From: Bacteroidales bacterium
Lineage (GTDB): Bacteria > Bacteroidota > Bacteroidia > Bacteroidales > UBA12077
DNA: 14,620 nt
Assembly (NCBI GenBank): GCA_030156305.1
Contig: JASGMZ010000051.1
Span: 1 to 14,620 of the forward strand
Direction of reading: 5' to 3'
Part shown: one piece after another, positions 14,182 to 14,620 of the stretch
How positions within the stretch are numbered: the stretch's first letter is position 1
How the letters are laid out: the number at the start of each line of letters is the position of its first letter
Program-made: the position numbers and the translations under genes
The notes under the pieces: model-generated
The model's input: only the letters and a program-made list of their open reading frames with translations
Database searches by the model: none
Told to the model about the DNA's origin: nothing

Positions 14182-14620
14182 CTTTTTTGTTCATTAAATT
14201 TGCATCTAAAATATATTGCTCCCACCAAGGTATAGAAATTGAATCATTCAAATACTTTTCAATCATCAATCTAGCAGTAGGAGCAGCCCACGTACTCCCA
14301 AAACCTCCATTTTCGATATAAACCGCAATGGCAATTTGTGGATTCTGTTTAGGGGCAAAAGCTATAAAGATAGAATGATCTTTACCATGGGGATTTTGAG
14401 CCGTTCCAGTTTTTCCGCACACCACAATATCATCAAGATGTACACTACGGGCGGTACTTCCACTTCCAGGCTCTCCGTTAACCGCTAAATCCATCCCATC
14501 AATAACAATTTCAAAGTAAGCAGAATCAATAAGTGTATGGTGTTTTTGTTTAAATCTTGAATCTATTGCATTATCGCCCTCAATTTCCTTAACAATATGT
14601 GGAGGAATATAGTATCCTCT
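14165..14620 (-). CDS. mrdA: Penicillin-binding protein 2, C-terminal part (cut by window edge)
   Basis: The last 151 residues of the elongasome transpeptidase that cross-links peptidoglycan with RodA. The frame is open to the window end; the first complete codon reads Arg (14618-14620), so the true start lies outside. The third active-site motif is present as CGKTGTAQNPHGKDHS (KTG at 14405-14413). It is followed by FIAFAPKQNPQIAIAVYIENGGFG, the typical C-terminal strands of the transpeptidase domain, and a short charged tail ending KKDEEKD. The SxxK and SxN motifs are beyond the window. Gene order mrdA then rodA, with a 17-base overlap, is the usual arrangement at the end of mre/mrd operons. 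An internal ATG at 14494 is not the start. Confidence 0.94.
   Translation of the reverse strand, partial: RGYYIPPHIVKEIEGDNAIDSRFKQKHHTLIDSAYFEIVIDGMDLAVNGEPGSGSTARSVHLDDIVVCGKTGTAQNPHGKDHSIFIAFAPKQNPQIAIAVYIENGGFGSTWAAPTARLMIEKYLNDSISIPWWEQYILDANLMNKKDEEKD

Noticed and set aside
1..14620. CRISPR array, insertion sequence, integrase, toxin-antitoxin pair or defence cluster
   Set aside because: I looked for regularly spaced repeats, terminal inverted repeats with a transposase, and small paired genes, and found none.

Overview
The window looks like a chromosomal stretch from a member of the Bacteroidota, probably Bacteroidales or Marinilabiliales-like. Four things point there: the A/T-rich composition, the gene order lysS-gpsA-pgi, the 577-residue LysRS with a C-terminal extension, and several upstream sites fitting the phylum's promoter pattern (TTG or TTTG, about 17-23 bases, TAnnTTTG). 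Most start codons have no Shine-Dalgarno sequence, which is also usual there. I see no insertion sequence, CRISPR array, tRNA or rRNA, and no obvious island.

Layout. Bases 1-243 are the lysS upstream region, with a candidate -7 element and a 10-base tandem duplication. lysS, gpsA and pgi (244-4328, +) lie almost end to end and form an operon: lysyl-tRNA synthetase, glycerol-3-phosphate dehydrogenase and glucose-6-phosphate isomerase. A small helical protein of unknown role (4332-4760, -) converges on pgi with only 3 bases between stops. Next come a bile-acid:sodium-symporter-family carrier (4970-5902, +) and a PlsC-like acyltransferase with a membrane-rich C-terminus (5916-7289, +), apparently co-transcribed. 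On the - strand follow a secreted protein of unknown function (7375-7989), with a very good promoter, and a P-loop protein of the cyclic 2,3-diphosphoglycerate synthetase-like family (8114-9454), with a perfect Shine-Dalgarno and its own hairpin terminator. Divergent from it is an acyl carrier protein phosphodiesterase (9746-10342, +), then a large radical-SAM aminomutase of the KamA family (10558-12735, +). The right edge holds the cell-elongation pair on the - strand: rodA (12757-14181) and the C-terminal part of mrdA/PBP2 (14165-14620, cut by the window edge), overlapping by 17 bases.

Most of the window is housekeeping: translation, central carbon, membrane lipid precursors (gpsA, the acyltransferase, and acpH for carrier-protein turnover) and wall elongation. 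No obvious new multi-gene system is visible. The two genes most worth a second look are the KamA-family protein and the cDPGS-like protein. The KamA protein has about 215 extra N-terminal residues, only three cysteines, and a Lys/Asn pair where lysine 2,3-aminomutase has its two substrate-binding Asp residues, which suggests glutamate or another substrate. The cDPGS-like protein belongs to a family best known from methanogens, and its translation signal is atypically strong for this phylum.
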